Positions 12,202 to 13,376 of a stretch of 13,376 nt of DNA are shown here, piece after piece. The DNA is from an uncultured bacterium. GTDB taxonomy: Bacteria; Actinomycetota; Coriobacteriia; Coriobacteriales; Coriobacteriaceae. The notes below the pieces were generated by a model, which worked only from the letters and a program-made list of their open reading frames with translations, made no database searches and was not told where the DNA came from. Position numbers and translations under genes: made by a program. Position 1 is the stretch's first letter, and the number at the start of each line of letters is the position of its first letter. Location: the NCBI GenBank assembly GCA_905214435.1, contig CAJMMA010000053.1, positions 1 through 13,376 of the forward strand. The letters are read 5' to 3'.

Positions 12202-13376
12202 ATGGCAGCCTTGTTCACGACCCCCAAACGCAATGACGCTACCGCCGGAACCCATGTTGCCGAACCCGACGTCCGCCGTCGCATAGGACTCGCGCACGGC
12301 AGCTGGCGCCGCGTGACGCGCCGCATCGTCGTGGGAGCCGTATGCGCGCTCACGGTAAGCTCGCTGCTCATGCCGAGCGTCTCGCTCGCAGCGGAATGGG
12401 TCAAGGTCGGCGGCAACAAGTACAACACCGCGGCGAGCGACGAAGCCGGTACCTGGTCGTGGGACGGCGCCGACGGCTTGAAGCTCAACAACTATAACGG
12501 CGGCGAGATCCAGGCCGCAGGCAAGCTCAACGTGAATTACTCGGGAAACAACATCGTCACTGCCGACTGGATCGAAGGCATCAAGGCTTCTCACGGCAAG
12601 AATGAGAACGCCGAGCTCAATATCCAAGGCGACGCGGGCAGCACGCTCAGCGTGACATCTACTGAGGACGCTATCCTCTCCACGGGTAATATCAACATCG
12701 ACGGAGCCGGATCCGTCAACGCCACGAGCGCTCGGTTTGATGCCATCGACGCCGAGGGCGATCTCGCTATCAAAGGTTCGGGCAACGTCAACGCCACGGG
12801 CGTATCGGATGGCATCAGGGCAAACGGCAATATCACGATTGACGACAGCGGGGCCGTCACCGCCAGGGCTACCAAGGACAAGGGTATCGGAACCGACAAG
12901 AACCTCACCATCAAGGGTGGCGGCACAGTCGAGGCAAGCTCAGCCGATGGTGAGGCCATTTGGAGCGGCGGCAACATCAATATCTCGGACGGCAGCCAGG
13001 TCAAGGCGAGCTCCGAGAAAGACGCCACCGTCGAGGCCAAGGGCAGCCTCGCAGCCACAAACGCCTCCCTCAACGCAAACGGTGTTGAATATGGCGTCTA
13101 TGCCCACAAGGGCATCACACTCGATCATGCAAACGTGACAGTCCGCACAAGTAAAGGCAGATACGGTGGCGCCATTGCCCTCTTCACCTACCAAGACGAT
13201 ATCGTCGTCAAGAACGGCTCCACCGTGGACGCGTTTGCGGAAGGCGAGGTTTCGGCTGCATTCTCCACCAGAAACGATCGACCCAACGAGGAGGGTGGCC
13301 ACATCTACATCAGCGACTCCGTTGTCAAGGCCATAGCCCGCTATGTCGAGAACGGCGACGGCCCCATCCCCTACAG
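12202..13376 (+). CDS. Wall-anchored beta-helix surface protein 2 (partial, runs off window end)
   Basis: A tandem paralog of surface protein 1, open from ATG 12202 to the window end (391 complete codons, no stop). The GGGAG ribosome binding site and preceding bases match copy 1. Residues 30-64, covering the end of the n-region, the signal peptide core and the likely cleavage site, are identical to copy 1 although many codons differ silently. The n-region before them and the beta-helix repeats differ more (for example DGIRANGNITIDDSGAVTA). Repeats of about 23-24 residues follow the same register from NINIDGAGSVNA on. The wall-spanning and sorting segments would lie beyond the window. It presumably has the same location and a related ligand; divergence on the repeats may change binding. 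Copy number in the genome could exceed two. Confidence 0.85.
   Translation, partial: MAALFTTPKRNDATAGTHVAEPDVRRRIGLAHGSWRRVTRRIVVGAVCALTVSSLLMPSVSLAAEWVKVGGNKYNTAASDEAGTWSWDGADGLKLNNYNGGEIQAAGKLNVNYSGNNIVTADWIEGIKASHGKNENAELNIQGDAGSTLSVTSTEDAILSTGNINIDGAGSVNATSARFDAIDAEGDLAIKGSGNVNATGVSDGIRANGNITIDDSGAVTARATKDKGIGTDKNLTIKGGGTVEASSADGEAIWSGGNINISDGSQVKASSEKDATVEAKGSLAATNASLNANGVEYGVYAHKGITLDHANVTVRTSKGRYGGAIALFTYQDDIVVKNGSTVDAFAEGEVSAAFSTRNDRPNEEGGHIYISDSVVKAIARYVENGDGPIPY

Overview
The window looks like chromosome of a high-GC Gram-positive gut actinobacterium. Coriobacteriia, and Collinsella in particular, fits best. The basis is GC-rich coding sequence, AGGAGG-type ribosome binding sites, a bile salt hydrolase-like enzyme, and wall-anchored surface proteins ending in an LAxTG sorting signal of the kind used by class E sortases in high-GC Gram-positives. 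The genus is an inference from gene content and remembered family resemblance; no search was run. No tRNA, rRNA, CRISPR array, transposase or phage gene was seen, and no stretch longer than about 275 bases lacks a gene.

Layout. 1-84: possible C-terminal end of a + strand gene. 88-996 (-): a protein with an acidic head, a MarR-like winged helix and a long RGG tail. 1149-2564 (-): a DHA2-type MFS exporter. 2769-3179 (+): a short peptide deformylase (PDF-A). A strong hairpin separates it from the convergent 3255-4775 (-), an XRE helix-turn-helix domain fused to an AlaA-type aminotransferase. 4939-5796 (-) and 5915-6826 (+): a LysR regulator divergent from an EamA-type transporter. 6929-7894 (-): a choloylglycine hydrolase-family enzyme. 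8026-8445 (-): a second deformylase-like protein (PDF-B) that lacks the catalytic Glu. 8639-9952 (+): an AzgA/PbuG-like purine permease. 10161-11927 and 12202 to the window end (+): two tandem paralogous wall-anchored beta-helix surface proteins.

Most genes are single transcription units with their own hairpins rather than one operon. Regulatory logic is visible in two places. The fusion aminotransferase has a cluster of GTTCAATT half-sites over its own promoter, plus an internal ribosome binding site and ATG exactly where the enzyme domain begins, so it could act as a self-regulating enzyme/repressor and also yield a free enzyme. The lysR/eamA gap carries a palindromic T-N11-A box.

Two small duplications stand out. 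A 50-bp piece of lysR recurs (48/50) downstream of eamA, where its end forms half of a hairpin. The second surface-protein gene is preceded by a degenerate copy of the permease 3' end and terminator, which marks a tandem duplication of about 2.04 kb. The two deformylase-like proteins carry different changes at classical catalytic positions and are the other main point of interest.
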